This document shows, in pieces, positions 16,112 to 24,962 of a stretch of 64,000 nucleotides of DNA (position 1 is its first letter; each line of letters opens with the position of its first letter). The position numbers and the translations under genes are program-made. Origin of the DNA: UBA6055 sp965214085 (lineage in GTDB: Bacteria > Chloroflexota > Anaerolineae > Aggregatilineales > Phototrophicaceae); the NCBI GenBank assembly GCA_965214085.1, contig OZ243937.1, positions 620,001-684,000 of the forward strand. The letters are read 5' to 3'. A model generated the notes under the pieces. The model did no database searches and was not told the origin of the DNA. It worked only from the letters and a program-made list of their open reading frames with translations.

Positions 16112-18037
16112 ATGTCATCGTTCAACGACGTTCCGTGGCTGCGTGGAATAGAGGGAGAATCTGCCCGCGAGTTAATTACGTCCGAAGTCTCGCTAATTCG
16201 TGTTGTTTCCGGACCAGGATCAGGTAAGACCACTTGCTTAAAGCGTCGCACGCAAAAGCTTATTGAAGGTGATGATGTAGAGTCCAAGAGAATCTTCGTC
16301 GAAACATTTACCCGTGCGGTCACGCAGGAATTGAAGGATACTCTGGGAGATGACATTAACGTTTCCACATTGCATTCTCTGGCCCGATCACTTATCCAGA
16401 AAAATCTAAGTCCGCGTACAAATCAAACTCTTCATTTTCTGTTGGAATTTGAACAGGATTCATTGCTCTACGATGTAAAAGCCAGCGGTGTGTTTTCGCA
16501 CATTGGAGACATTAGAGAGCTGAGAAAAGAACTTCGTAAAATTCAATCACTTCGGTCAATGAGACGTGTATACGCAAACGCAGAATTCTCCGATGCCATT
16601 GAGCGCTGGTTGAGAAAATATCAGTCCATGCTTATTAGTGAAGTAGTCTTCCGATGCGTATCCGCAATGGAAAGTGGAGACATTGCAACTGGACAGTTCG
16701 ATCACGTCGTTGTGGACGAATATCAAGACCTAACTGCTGATGAACATGAACTGGTGGAGTTTCTTTGGTCGGGAAGAGGCTCGTTTACAGTTATGGGAGA
16801 TGATGACCAATCAATCTACGGTTTCAGGTTCAATGACCCAAACGGGCTTTCAAAGTTCGGCTGCTCCTGGCCAAATATAGCCGTCAAGGACATTACATTC
16901 GACGAGAACCGACGATGTGGTAACCGCATTCTTGAAACAGCAAACTTAATGATGGCAGAGACTGGAAGCAAGAAACCGCCCATGATCCCCAAAAGTGGGC
17001 GACCCGGAATACAGGCGTTCGCTCATTGGAATACGATTGACGAGGAGTTGTCAGGTATAGCGAAGTACATTAACAACAAGCTGGACGAAACATTTCTTGT
17101 CCTCGTGCCGCGTCGCTTCGTTGGGTATCAGCTTGCTGAATTGATCGGCAGTGATGCAAAGACTTATTTTCGAGAAGAAACTTTAGAGCACGATATCTCC
17201 CAATGGGCTTTCACGGCGGCCTGTTTGCTCGCGAATCCTGAAGACCCTGTCGCGGCCCGCATTTGGTTAGGTTTTCATGGAACAAAGCATAAGCAAGCGG
17301 ATAAACGGAATGCGATAGCTGTCGCCACCTTGCCAAATGATTTCTTCGGGAAAGAATTGCTCGTGAAGATCGCTGCTGGAAGTATCGACATATCCGGAGG
17401 TGGCCAATTGAATGTCAGAAATCAGGCGAAAAGCGCACTTTGCCTTTTCGAGCGAGACTGGGGACCCAAAGAAGCCATTGAAAATCTTTTCTGTGCGTCC
17501 CACGCCATCTATGAGACTGATGTTGAAAAGAGGCGCTGGCTTGAGAGTGATTTGCTTGAGTTGCGAGAAGCGGCCATGCAAGCACTGAATCGTCAAGAGA
17601 GGCCAGATCTGAGATCCGTGATAGATTCATTGAGGTTTAAGATTGCAACGCGTTCACCACTTGTAGAAAGGGAATCTGATCACCGCGTTAAGATTATGAC
17701 ATTGCACGCGGCGAAGGGCCTAGAAGCCGACAACGTAATATTGGTTAGCGCAGTTGACCAATTGTTGCCAGGTCTCTCACTCGACGAGGATGAAGTTTAT
17801 GAACAGAAGCGATTGCTGTATGTGGCAATAACTCGTGCCAAAGAATCTTTAGTTGTGTCTTGGTCTAGGAGCATACGATACAAGCACTTGGCGCAGAATG
17901 GTGGTAGAGCCGTTGGAGAAAGGGTTGAATCACGAGAATTTGGCGAGAAGTGGGTAATAACTCAAATGAGTACCCTATTGCCGCAGGGACTGACAGATTT
18001 GATGCCTGGGGAGGAATGGCTGAGGCTGTATACATAA
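16112..18037 (+). CDS. UvrD/Rep-like superfamily 1 DNA helicase, AT-richer than neighbours
   Basis: The 641 aa protein carries all main SF1A motifs: Walker A GPGSGKTT (about residue 34), motif II VVDEYQDL (about 200), GDDDQSIYGFR, the ENRRC motif IV region, TLHAAKGLEADNVILV and the motif VI RLLYVAITRAKESLVV. It is shorter than true UvrD/PcrA (about 720 aa). Base composition and codon choice (many TTA, AGA, AAA, GAT) differ sharply from the GC-rich genes on both sides, from about 15935 to 18050, which points to horizontal transfer. Orphan helicases of this size occur as parts of phage-defence pairs, but no nuclease partner is present. The start at 16112 (ATGTCATCG) follows GGAAAACC. Confidence 0.88.
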   Translation: MSSFNDVPWLRGIEGESARELITSEVSLIRVVSGPGSGKTTCLKRRTQKLIEGDDVESKRIFVETFTRAVTQELKDTLGDDINVSTLHSLARSLIQKNLSPRTNQTLHFLLEFEQDSLLYDVKASGVFSHIGDIRELRKELRKIQSLRSMRRVYANAEFSDAIERWLRKYQSMLISEVVFRCVSAMESGDIATGQFDHVVVDEYQDLTADEHELVEFLWSGRGSFTVMGDDDQSIYGFRFNDPNGLSKFGCSWPNIAVKDITFDENRRCGNRILETANLMMAETGSKKPPMIPKSGRPGIQAFAHWNTIDEELSGIAKYINNKLDETFLVLVPRRFVGYQLAELIGSDAKTYFREETLEHDISQWAFTAACLLANPEDPVAARIWLGFHGTKHKQADKRNAIAVATLPNDFFGKELLVKIAAGSIDISGGGQLNVRNQAKSALCLFERDWGPKEAIENLFCASHAIYETDVEKRRWLESDLLELREAAMQALNRQERPDLRSVIDSLRFKIATRSPLVERESDHRVKIMTLHAAKGLEADNVILVSAVDQLLPGLSLDEDEVYEQKRLLYVAITRAKESLVVSWSRSIRYKHLAQNGGRAVGERVESREFGEKWVITQMSTLLPQGLTDLMPGEEWLRLYT

Positions 18038-18084
18038 TCGATACTAATTTCTGTGTTCACCAGCAATCCTCCCCACCCCCATGC

Positions 18085-18099
18085 TATACTCTCGCCATG
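18085..18099 (+). promoter_or_regulatory. -10 box placed for leaderless transcription of the BtpA-like gene
   Basis: TATACT (18085-18090) is followed by CTCGCC and then ATG 18097. No Shine-Dalgarno sequence is present. The surrounding bases closely resemble those at the metG leader start (13901-13925). No clear -35 box is visible. Confidence 0.5.
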
Positions 18100-18906
18100 A
18101 CTTGGCTGACCTCCCACTTCCACACGCGCAAGCCCATCATCGCCATGTGCCACTTGCGCGCCTTGCCCGGCGACCCCGGCTACGACCCCGCCGGCGGACT
18201 CGACGCCATAATCTCAGCCGCCCGGGCTGACCTGCACGCCCTGCAACGCGGCGGCGTCGACGCGATCATGTTCTCCAATGAAGCCAGCTTGCCCTATCTC
18301 ACCAAAGTCGATCCCATCACCAGCGCCTGCATGGCCCGCGTCATCGCCGAATTGCGCCCCGACATCGACCGACCTTACGGCGTCAACGTGCTCTGGGACC
18401 CGGCCGCCTCCATCGACGTGGCGGTCGCCACCGGCGCGAGCTTCGCGCGCGAGATCTTCACCGGCGTCTATGCCAGCGATTACGGGCTCTGGAACACCAA
18501 TTGCGGCGAGATAATCCGCCATCAGCACGCGGTCGGCGGCGCGCATATCAAGCTGCTCTTCAACATCGTGCCCGAATCTGCTGTATACCTTTCGAACCGC
18601 AATGTGGTCGATATCGCCAAATCGACCGTCTTCGTCGCGCAGCCGGATGCCCTCTGCGTCTCCGGCTTGACCGCCGGCGCCGAGACATCGGGGGAGACGC
18701 TGCGGCTGGTCAAATCGGCCGTGCCCGCGACCCCCGTTATCGCTAACACCGGCGTCAATCCAAGCAACCTCGCTGATACGCTCGCCATCGCCGATGGCAC
18801 GGTCACCGGCACCGCCTTCAAACGAGACGGCCACATCTGGAACGAAGTCGATGTCGAGCGTGTGCGCGAGTTCATGCGCATCGCGAAGTCCGTCCGCGGC
18901 GGCTGA
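18097..18906 (+). CDS. BtpA/SgcQ family TIM-barrel protein
   Basis: The 269 aa product matches the BtpA family throughout: KPIIAMCHLRALPGDP at the N-terminus, GGVDAIMFSNEASLPY, YGVNVLWDP, FAREIFTGVYASDYGLW, the CVSGLTAGAETS block and the C-terminal IANTGVNPSNL / DGTVTGTAFKRDGHIWNEVD, typical of a phosphate-binding barrel end. E. coli SgcQ lies in a carbohydrate operon and the cyanobacterial BtpA affects photosystem I stability; the reaction is not established for this branch. Here it opens a sugar transport and catabolism cluster, so a role in processing the imported compound is likely. The upstream in-frame starts lie within the helicase gene and are not used. Confidence 0.85.
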   Translation: MTWLTSHFHTRKPIIAMCHLRALPGDPGYDPAGGLDAIISAARADLHALQRGGVDAIMFSNEASLPYLTKVDPITSACMARVIAELRPDIDRPYGVNVLWDPAASIDVAVATGASFAREIFTGVYASDYGLWNTNCGEIIRHQHAVGGAHIKLLFNIVPESAVYLSNRNVVDIAKSTVFVAQPDALCVSGLTAGAETSGETLRLVKSAVPATPVIANTGVNPSNLADTLAIADGTVTGTAFKRDGHIWNEVDVERVREFMRIAKSVRGG

Positions 18907-18910
18907 GACG

Positions 18911-19981
18911 ATGGACCCGCGCTGGCGGCAGGTCGCTGAGGTGCTGGTCGGCTACTCGACGGGCGTTCAAGCGGGCGAGCGCGTCATGATCGCCATGGGC
19001 GGACTGGAAACAGCCCCGCTGACGCAGGCGCTGTACGAAGCTTGCATCAAAGCCGGCGCCTTGCCGCAAGCGCAATTCCTCTCCGCTGAGTTGCGCCGCT
19101 CGCTGCTGTTGCACGGCGATGAGCGCCAGCTCGCTTGGACGCCGGAGATCGAGTCTTATGGCATGGACTGGGCCGATGTGTATTTTGGCTTGCGCGGCGC
19201 CAGTACCATTGGCGATTTGGGCGATTTACCAGCGGCTGCCCTGTCGGCTCACCAAGCGGCGCAAGGCGCGATCTCCACACAGCGCTGGCAGAAGACGCGC
19301 TGGTGTCTGGTTCGTGTGCCCGAAGAAACGCTGGCTCGGGGCGCGCAGGTCGATCTGAAAATGCTGCAAGATATGTTCTTCGCCGCCTGCCTGCTGGACT
19401 ACGAGTCGGCGGGGGCGGAATGGCGCGCGACTGCGGATAAACTGCGCGGCGCGAAGACCGTGCGCATCCTGGCCGGCGCCGAAACCGACTTGAGGTTCTC
19501 CGTCGCCGGGCGCGGTTGGGTCGTCTGCGCCGGCAAGATCAACCTGCCGGACGGCGAGATCTATACCGCGCCAATCGCTGACACGGTCGATGGCGTGATT
19601 CACTTTGAAGTGCCGGGCGTCCTCGGTGGCTTAGCGATGCGGGATATCCGCCTGCAATGGCAAGCGGGCCAGCTTGTCTCCGCCTCCGCCGCCAGCAATG
19701 AAGACTACCTCCAGCGCATTCTGCGGACCGATCAAGGCGCCAGCCGCCTGGGCGAGTTTGCATTTGGTTTGAATCGCAGCATCAATCGCTTTTGCGGCGA
19801 TATTCTCTATGACGAGAAAATCGGCGGAACGGTCCATGTGGCGCTGGGGCGGGCTTATGCCGATTGTGGCGGAATTAATCAATCTAGTATACATTGGGAT
19901 TTGGTCAAGGATCTGCGCGCGGGTGGCGCTGTATTCATCGACGACAAACCAGTATTGCAAGAGGGCAAGTTGCTGATTTGA
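18911..19981 (+). CDS. M29 family aminopeptidase
   Basis: The 356 aa protein is an aminopeptidase T/AmpS-type metallopeptidase. The dimetal-site motifs are present: NLPDGEIYTAP, the GEFAFGLN glutamate, GTVHVALGRAY histidine and IHWDL with its His and Asp. These enzymes remove N-terminal residues with broad specificity and act in the cytoplasm. It starts five bases after the BtpA-like gene and is surely co-transcribed with it. Why a peptidase sits in a sugar cluster is not obvious; the family might act here on a modified substrate. Confidence 0.88.
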   Translation: MDPRWRQVAEVLVGYSTGVQAGERVMIAMGGLETAPLTQALYEACIKAGALPQAQFLSAELRRSLLLHGDERQLAWTPEIESYGMDWADVYFGLRGASTIGDLGDLPAAALSAHQAAQGAISTQRWQKTRWCLVRVPEETLARGAQVDLKMLQDMFFAACLLDYESAGAEWRATADKLRGAKTVRILAGAETDLRFSVAGRGWVVCAGKINLPDGEIYTAPIADTVDGVIHFEVPGVLGGLAMRDIRLQWQAGQLVSASAASNEDYLQRILRTDQGASRLGEFAFGLNRSINRFCGDILYDEKIGGTVHVALGRAYADCGGINQSSIHWDLVKDLRAGGAVFIDDKPVLQEGKLLI

Positions 19982-20055
19982 AGCGCGGGAGGCGCCTATC
20001 GAGAAATTCTAGCAGGCAGCAAGAAAAGTCACTGAATTCAGAATAGGAGTTAAAC

Positions 20056-21525
20056 ATGTCTAAACAAAGACTTAGTCGCCGCGATTTTCTCAAGGCGGGT
20101 GGCGCCGCCGGCGCTGCTTTGGCGGGCGCTTCGCCGCTGGGCAATTTGGCTCGCGTCGCCGGGCAATCGGATACTACCGTCAACGTTCTCACGGTCGGCG
20201 ATCCCTGGGATCTGGCGCTGCAAAGCGTGGTCGATCAATTTACCGAGGCGACTGGCATCACCGTGAATATCGAGTCGCTGGGCTACACCGCTCTGCAAGC
20301 GCGCCTGGTCAACGCATTCTTGACGCAGAGCGCCGATGCCGATGTCATCGCCGTCGACCAAATGTGGATCAGCCAATATGCTGACAACGGCTGGATACGC
20401 TCGCTGGACGACTTCATCAGCATGGATTCCGATGCCCACTTCGATGACTTCCTGCCCGAGTGCCTCTATTCGCTGAGCACCTGGCGCAACCACGTCTGGA
20501 CGCTGCCGATCGCGTCATACGCCCAAGGCATCATGTACCGCACCGACCTCTTCGAAGCGGCCGGGCTGGACCCATTGCCGTCCACAGTGGCCGATGCCGG
20601 TGACTGGACCTGGGAAGACTACTTCGGCATCCTTGAGCAGATCAACGGCATGGACCTTGATGGCACGTCAATGTACGCCAGCACCGTCATCGGCGCGCAG
20701 CCGGTGCCGGTCGTGCATATGTTCACCGGGCTTTCCGCCAGTTACGGCACGCGCTGGTTCACGCAATTCCCCGAAGCCCCCTGGGACTTCACGCCGACCA
20801 TCAACAGCGACGCCAACCTGGCCGCGCTCAAGGACTGGAAGCGCCTCTACGAGCTGTCGCCGCCCGAGTCGATCAACTATCTCTGGTTTGACGCCGGCAC
20901 GCGCTACTCGCAAGGCGATATCGGCATGTTCTATCACTGGACGCCCTATTTCTATCTGGTGAACAACGAAGGTTACCTGACCGGTACGCCATCGCCGGTG
21001 GTCGACAAGACCGCGACCGCTGTGCTGCCGACGCGCACAGCCGGCGGCGATCAAGTGGTCAGCCTTGGTGGCTGGTCGCTGGGCATGCCCTCGACTTCGG
21101 CGAATCAGGAAGCTGCTTGGCAGTTCATCAAATGGGCCACCGGCTCCGAAGCGCAGAAGGCCATGGGCGAGGTCAACGTCAAGGGTCACCAGTTCGCCGA
21201 CTTCAGCCGCAAGTCCAACTACGAAGACGCCGAATTGAAGGAAATCTACCCCTTCCTGGATACGCAGCTTGAGATGATGAATCTCGGCGATGGCAAGGTT
21301 GCCCGCCCGCCGGCGCCGATCTACACCTCGTTGGAAGGCGTCTACGGCTTGCAGATCAACCAGGCCATGTCGGGCCAGGTCTCGGCTGAGCAGGCGCTGG
21401 AGACGACGCAAACGCTCTTCCAGAATATCCTGAGCGGCAACCAGATGATCCCCTACGGCGTCGCGAGCTTCGACGACACGCTGGAGAACACCAAAGCTCT
21501 GCAAGCCCGCTTGTCGGGTATGTAG
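20056..21525 (+). CDS. Tat-exported carbohydrate ABC transporter substrate-binding protein
   Basis: The 489 aa product begins with a twin-arginine signal (SRRDFLKAGGAAGAALAGA) and continues as a family 1 solute-binding protein: VNVLTVGDPWDLALQSVVDQFTEATGI, VIAVDQMWISQYADNGW, LPIASYAQGIMYRTDLFEAAGL, FYHWTPYF and LGGWSLGMPSTSANQEAAWQFIKWAT. It should bind a sugar or oligosaccharide outside the membrane and hand it to the two permeases that follow. No lipobox cysteine follows the signal; retention may be by an uncleaved Tat helix. A TAGGAG ribosome site precedes ATG 20056. Confidence 0.93.
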   Translation: MSKQRLSRRDFLKAGGAAGAALAGASPLGNLARVAGQSDTTVNVLTVGDPWDLALQSVVDQFTEATGITVNIESLGYTALQARLVNAFLTQSADADVIAVDQMWISQYADNGWIRSLDDFISMDSDAHFDDFLPECLYSLSTWRNHVWTLPIASYAQGIMYRTDLFEAAGLDPLPSTVADAGDWTWEDYFGILEQINGMDLDGTSMYASTVIGAQPVPVVHMFTGLSASYGTRWFTQFPEAPWDFTPTINSDANLAALKDWKRLYELSPPESINYLWFDAGTRYSQGDIGMFYHWTPYFYLVNNEGYLTGTPSPVVDKTATAVLPTRTAGGDQVVSLGGWSLGMPSTSANQEAAWQFIKWATGSEAQKAMGEVNVKGHQFADFSRKSNYEDAELKEIYPFLDTQLEMMNLGDGKVARPPAPIYTSLEGVYGLQINQAMSGQVSAEQALETTQTLFQNILSGNQMIPYGVASFDDTLENTKALQARLSGM

Positions 21526-21548
21526 CGCTACTACTATATTGGCGAATT

Positions 21549-21620
21549 GTAGGGGCGACCTATCAGGTCGCCCGTTTCAAGTACAATCCACAGTCGGGCG
21601 GCCCACCGGGTCGCCCCTAC
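21549..21620. repeat. REP-like palindrome unit between binding protein and permease genes
   Basis: GTAGGGGCGACC (21549-21560) and GGTCGCCCCTAC (21609-21620) are perfect 12-base complements enclosing a smaller GGGCGACC..GGTCGCCC hairpin. Single or half versions occur at 2771, 4563, 27941, 55427, 58341 and 61540. Inside an operon it could act as a 3' end stabiliser or an attenuating hairpin that lowers permease relative to binding protein expression. Confidence 0.8.
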
Positions 21621-21645
21621 GGCACTAACTATTGGGAGGGTGGGG

Positions 21646-22536
21646 TTGCCCAACCGCCATTCGATCAACAGGCGTCTGCCTTACCTCTTGCTGGCGCCCT
21701 CGGTCATCGTACTGCTGGCGCTGATTCTGTACCCGCTGGCATTCGCCCTGCGCAACAGCTTCTGGTTCTGGAACCTGCAGATGGGTGCGGCGCCGCTCTA
21801 TTACTCGGGCCTGGACAATTACCGCATGGTCTTCCAGGTCACGCCTTTTTGGGTGGCGCTGAAGAATACGCTGCTGCTTGGCTTTCTAGGCACATTCGCC
21901 CAATTCTGGTTCGGCATGGGCGTTGCGCTGCTGCTGCACACGCATCTGCGCGGCATGGGGCTCATGCGCGCCCTGCTGATTATGCCCACGACCCTGGCGC
22001 CGGTGGTGGCGGGCTTTCTCTTCCGCTATTTGCTGGAGCCGAAGGGCGGCCTCCTGCCCTGGGCGCTGGACGGCATCGGCTTCCCCGTCCCGCCGCAAGG
22101 CTTTCTGGGCAACGCCAACACCGCCCTCTTTAGCATCGGCCTGGTTGATACCTGGCAGTGGACGCCCTTCTTCGCCATCGTGCTTTACGCCGGGTTGCTG
22201 TCCATCAACGAAGAGGTCAAGGAGGCGGCGCAGGTCGACGGCGCCAGCGGCTGGCGCATGTTCTGGTCGATTACGCTGCCGCTGCTGCGCCCCATCGCCG
22301 CCTTTCTGGTGATGATCCGCTTCATGCAGCTTTTCAACAGCTTCGATTTGATCTTCGTGCTCACCAGCGGCGGACCCGGCACCGCCTCGCGCACGTTGAG
22401 CTTCAACCTCTATCGCGAGGGACTGGTCAATTACAACATCGGCTTGACGGCCGCCATGACCTGGCTGGTGGTCATCATCGTTAGCGTCATCATCAACCTC
22501 TACCTATTTTTCATCTATCGCAAGCGGGAGTGGTGA
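21646..22536 (+). CDS. Carbohydrate ABC transporter permease, first subunit (MalF/UgpA type)
   Basis: The 296 aa integral membrane protein has six predicted helices and the inner-membrane permease EAA loop EEVKEAAQVDGASGWRMFWSITLPLLRP at about residues 190-220, where the ATPase docks. A GGGAGG site at 21634-21639 best fits a TTG start at 21646; a GTG at 21640 is too close to it. It follows the binding protein gene after the palindromic repeat and precedes the second permease by four bases. No ATPase gene is present, so the transporter probably borrows a shared MsmK/UgpC-type ATPase. Confidence 0.92.
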   Translation: MPNRHSINRRLPYLLLAPSVIVLLALILYPLAFALRNSFWFWNLQMGAAPLYYSGLDNYRMVFQVTPFWVALKNTLLLGFLGTFAQFWFGMGVALLLHTHLRGMGLMRALLIMPTTLAPVVAGFLFRYLLEPKGGLLPWALDGIGFPVPPQGFLGNANTALFSIGLVDTWQWTPFFAIVLYAGLLSINEEVKEAAQVDGASGWRMFWSITLPLLRPIAAFLVMIRFMQLFNSFDLIFVLTSGGPGTASRTLSFNLYREGLVNYNIGLTAAMTWLVVIIVSVIINLYLFFIYRKREW

Positions 22537-22540
22537 GCTG

Positions 22541-23371
22541 ATGCAGGGCTTGCGAACTCGTCACCGGCTCACCATCTACGCGTTGATGGCGCTGGTCATG
22601 GTCTTCTTCTTGGGGCCGATTCTTTGGTTCATCTTGCTGGCTTTCCGCCATCCCAGCGAAGCTTACACCCTGCCGCCGCAGCTCTTCTTCGAGCCCTATC
22701 TGGGCAACTTCGGCGATACCTTCATCGACCCGGGCAAAAACGCGCCGCAGCTGCTCAGCAGCGTCATCGTCAGCAGCGGCGCCACACTGCTCAGCTTGCC
22801 CTTCGCCTTGGCGGCCGCTTACGCCCTGTCTCGTTTCAACATGCGCGGCAAAGATTTCATCATGAATTGGTATATCAGCCTGCTGATCGCGCCGCCGATC
22901 GTATTCGTCATTCCCTACTTCATTTTAATGTCGCGCATCGGCTGGGCCGGCACATACCGCGCTATGATCGTGACCCTGCAAACCCTGGCGATTCCCTTCT
23001 CGGTCTGGCTGCTCAAGAGCTTTATGGACGAAGTGCCGATGGATCTGGAAGAGGCCGCCTGGGTCGACGGCGCCAACCGCGTCGCCGCCTTCTTCCGCAT
23101 CATCATTCCGCTGGCGCTGCCCGGGATCATCGTTACTTCGATGTTCACCTTCGTCTTCAGCTGGAACAACGTGATCTTCCCGCTGGCGCTGAGCAAGCAA
23201 AGCACGACGACCCTGCCGGTCGGCACTATCAGCTTTTTCGCCTCAACCGGCGTCTACTGGGGGCATATCGCGGCCACCGCCGTGGTCGCCATGTTGCCGC
23301 CGATGATTATATTCTTGCTGCTGGGGCGCTACGTCGTCCGCGGGCTTACCTTCGGCGCGGTGAAAGGGTAG
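22541..23371 (+). CDS. Carbohydrate ABC transporter permease, second subunit (MalG/UgpE type)
   Basis: The 276 aa protein has the layout of the second CUT1 permease: an N-terminal helix (IYALMALVMVFFLGPILWFILLAF), a periplasmic-side loop, and the EAA loop MDLEEAAWVDGANRVAAFFRIIIPLALPG at about residues 165-195, ending with a short C-terminal tail (VVRGLTFGAVKG). It forms the membrane pore with the upstream subunit. The four-base gap to the previous gene indicates translational coupling. Confidence 0.93.
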   Translation: MQGLRTRHRLTIYALMALVMVFFLGPILWFILLAFRHPSEAYTLPPQLFFEPYLGNFGDTFIDPGKNAPQLLSSVIVSSGATLLSLPFALAAAYALSRFNMRGKDFIMNWYISLLIAPPIVFVIPYFILMSRIGWAGTYRAMIVTLQTLAIPFSVWLLKSFMDEVPMDLEEAAWVDGANRVAAFFRIIIPLALPGIIVTSMFTFVFSWNNVIFPLALSKQSTTTLPVGTISFFASTGVYWGHIAATAVVAMLPPMIIFLLLGRYVVRGLTFGAVKG

Positions 23372-23453
23372 TGCCTTCGGCTGGCAATTTGCTGCCGATT
23401 TGTATGGCGAGAATTGACGACTTACTGTGGTTGTCGATCTAACAGGTCGAAAG

Positions 23454-23786
23454 CTAGGGAGATATGATCCCAATACTTACAAGTGTAGTTATCAGAGTAG
23501 ACACCGCGACGAACAATAATGCAATGATGCTTGCTCCGCCGGTGATTTTCATCCGCCAGCTGCGTTCCTTCTCTATTTTGTCGCTCAGATTTTGGAGTCT
23601 GTCCCCGATGTCTTCCGTCTGCTTGTCGATTTTCGCGTCAATTTTCGCGTCAATGATTTTAACCGCGTCATTGACTTCTTTACGCACAAAGTCTTTCGTC
23701 GCCAGCGATTCTAACTTACCTTCAATTCGCCCAATGCTACGTTCGTGCTGGTTCAGTTTGTCTTCAATGTCCATGCGAAGTCCCAT
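23454..23786 (-). CDS. Small coiled-coil protein with C-terminal membrane helix
   Basis: The 110 aa product is mostly a heptad-rich helix (IEDKLNQHERSIGRIEGKLESLATKDFV and DAKIDAKIDKQTEDIGDRLQNLSDKIEKERSW) followed by a 25-residue hydrophobic segment near the end. This architecture is common in small phage-like or DUF1640-like proteins, though no specific family is recognised. The gene is on the opposite strand to the sugar cluster and AT-richer than it, so it may be an insertion. The start may be ATG 23786 or ATG 23774. Confidence 0.6.
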   Translation of the reverse strand: MGLRMDIEDKLNQHERSIGRIEGKLESLATKDFVRKEVNDAVKIIDAKIDAKIDKQTEDIGDRLQNLSDKIEKERSWRMKITGGASIIALLFVAVSTLITTLVSIGIISP

Positions 23787-23929
23787 GATAATTTGAGCTT
23801 AAAGCGTATAAAAAGAATATCATATGTTCGAATGAATCTCAAATAGAAACACTTTCATCGCTTGACACTTGTGCACAGTTGAGTATATCTGAATCGAATC
23901 GCAAATGTATAGACAGTCGGGAGTTCAAA

Positions 23930-24961
23930 ATGAGCAAAACAGGATTCGGCGTCATTGGCACCGGCATCGTGGGCGGCGCCTGGCACTGCCACGTTTATCA
24001 CCATCTGCCTCAGGCCGAGCTGGTGGCGGTCTGCGATTTGAACGAGGCGCGCGCCCGCGAAATCGCCGAGCGTTATGGCGTGACGCATGTCTACACGGAT
24101 TATCGCGAATTGCTGGCGCGCCCTGATATCGCCGCTGTCTCAATCGCCACGCCCGACTTCGCCCATCGCGAGATCGCCGTGGCCGCCGCCCAAGCCGGCA
24201 AACACATCCTGGTCGAGAAGCCATTGGCCATCACTGTCGAAGACGCCGAAGCCATCCTGCGCGCTGTCGACGAAGCCGGCGTCACGCTGATGGTCGACTT
24301 TCATAACCGCGTGAATCCCGCCTTCGTTACGGCAAAGCAGTCGGTGGGCGCGGGCGAATTGGGCGAGCTGAATTACATCTACGCCCGCCTCAGCAATACG
24401 ACCTTCGTGCCGACGCAGATGCTGCCTTGGGCGAGCAAGAGTTCGGCGCTCTGGTTCCTGGCCAGCCACACGCTCGATATGTCCTGCTGGCTGCTGGATG
24501 ACAAGCCCAAGCGCGTTTACGCCGTCAGCCGCTCAGGTATTCTGCAAGGCATGGGCGTGGATACGCAGGACTTTCACGTCGCCATCGTCGAATTTGAGCG
24601 CGGCGCGGTGGTCACGCTGGAGAACAGCTGGATTTTGCCCGAAACCGAGCCTAACGTCTTTAACCTCAAGATGGAAATCCTGGGCAGCGACGGCGTCATG
24701 TACCTCAATACCTCGGACAATCGCACCGTGGAGAAATACACCCGCGACAGCGTCAGCCTGCCGGATACGCTGGGCTTCACCCTCGATGCCAACTCGGCCC
24801 GGCTCAGCGGCTTCGTGCTGGAAGCGATCGCGCGCTTTGTTGATGCCATCGTCGATGACGCGCCTGTTCTCGCCACCGGCGCCGAGGCAGCGCTAGTCAC
24901 GCGCGTCCTGACCGCCATTGAAGAATCGGCGCGTACGGGACAGCCGGTCGAGCTCGACTAA
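23930..24961 (+). CDS. Gfo/Idh/MocA family NAD(P)-dependent oxidoreductase
   Basis: The 343 aa protein has the N-terminal Rossmann site GFGVIGTGIVGGAWH, VAVCDLNEARAREIAERYG, the ATPDFAHREIAVAAAQAGKHILVEKPLA block with the family Glu-Lys-Pro, and the downstream alpha/beta substrate domain with SHTLDMSCWLL. Members oxidise or epimerise sugars and inositols. The start at ATG 23930 has CGGGAG upstream and begins the Rossmann strand. It stands two bases before the kinase gene, so both act on the imported sugar. Confidence 0.93.
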   Translation: MSKTGFGVIGTGIVGGAWHCHVYHHLPQAELVAVCDLNEARAREIAERYGVTHVYTDYRELLARPDIAAVSIATPDFAHREIAVAAAQAGKHILVEKPLAITVEDAEAILRAVDEAGVTLMVDFHNRVNPAFVTAKQSVGAGELGELNYIYARLSNTTFVPTQMLPWASKSSALWFLASHTLDMSCWLLDDKPKRVYAVSRSGILQGMGVDTQDFHVAIVEFERGAVVTLENSWILPETEPNVFNLKMEILGSDGVMYLNTSDNRTVEKYTRDSVSLPDTLGFTLDANSARLSGFVLEAIARFVDAIVDDAPVLATGAEAALVTRVLTAIEESARTGQPVELD

Positions 24962-24962
24962 C

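Noticed and set aside
16032..16227. 65-codon frame with a good GGAGG site before the helicase gene
   Set aside because: It overlaps the helicase by more than 110 bases and its sequence is basic and domainless. It may be the debris of the insertion.
16112..18037. Gabija-type defence system
   Set aside because: The helicase could resemble GajB, but no OLD-family nuclease (GajA) lies on either side.
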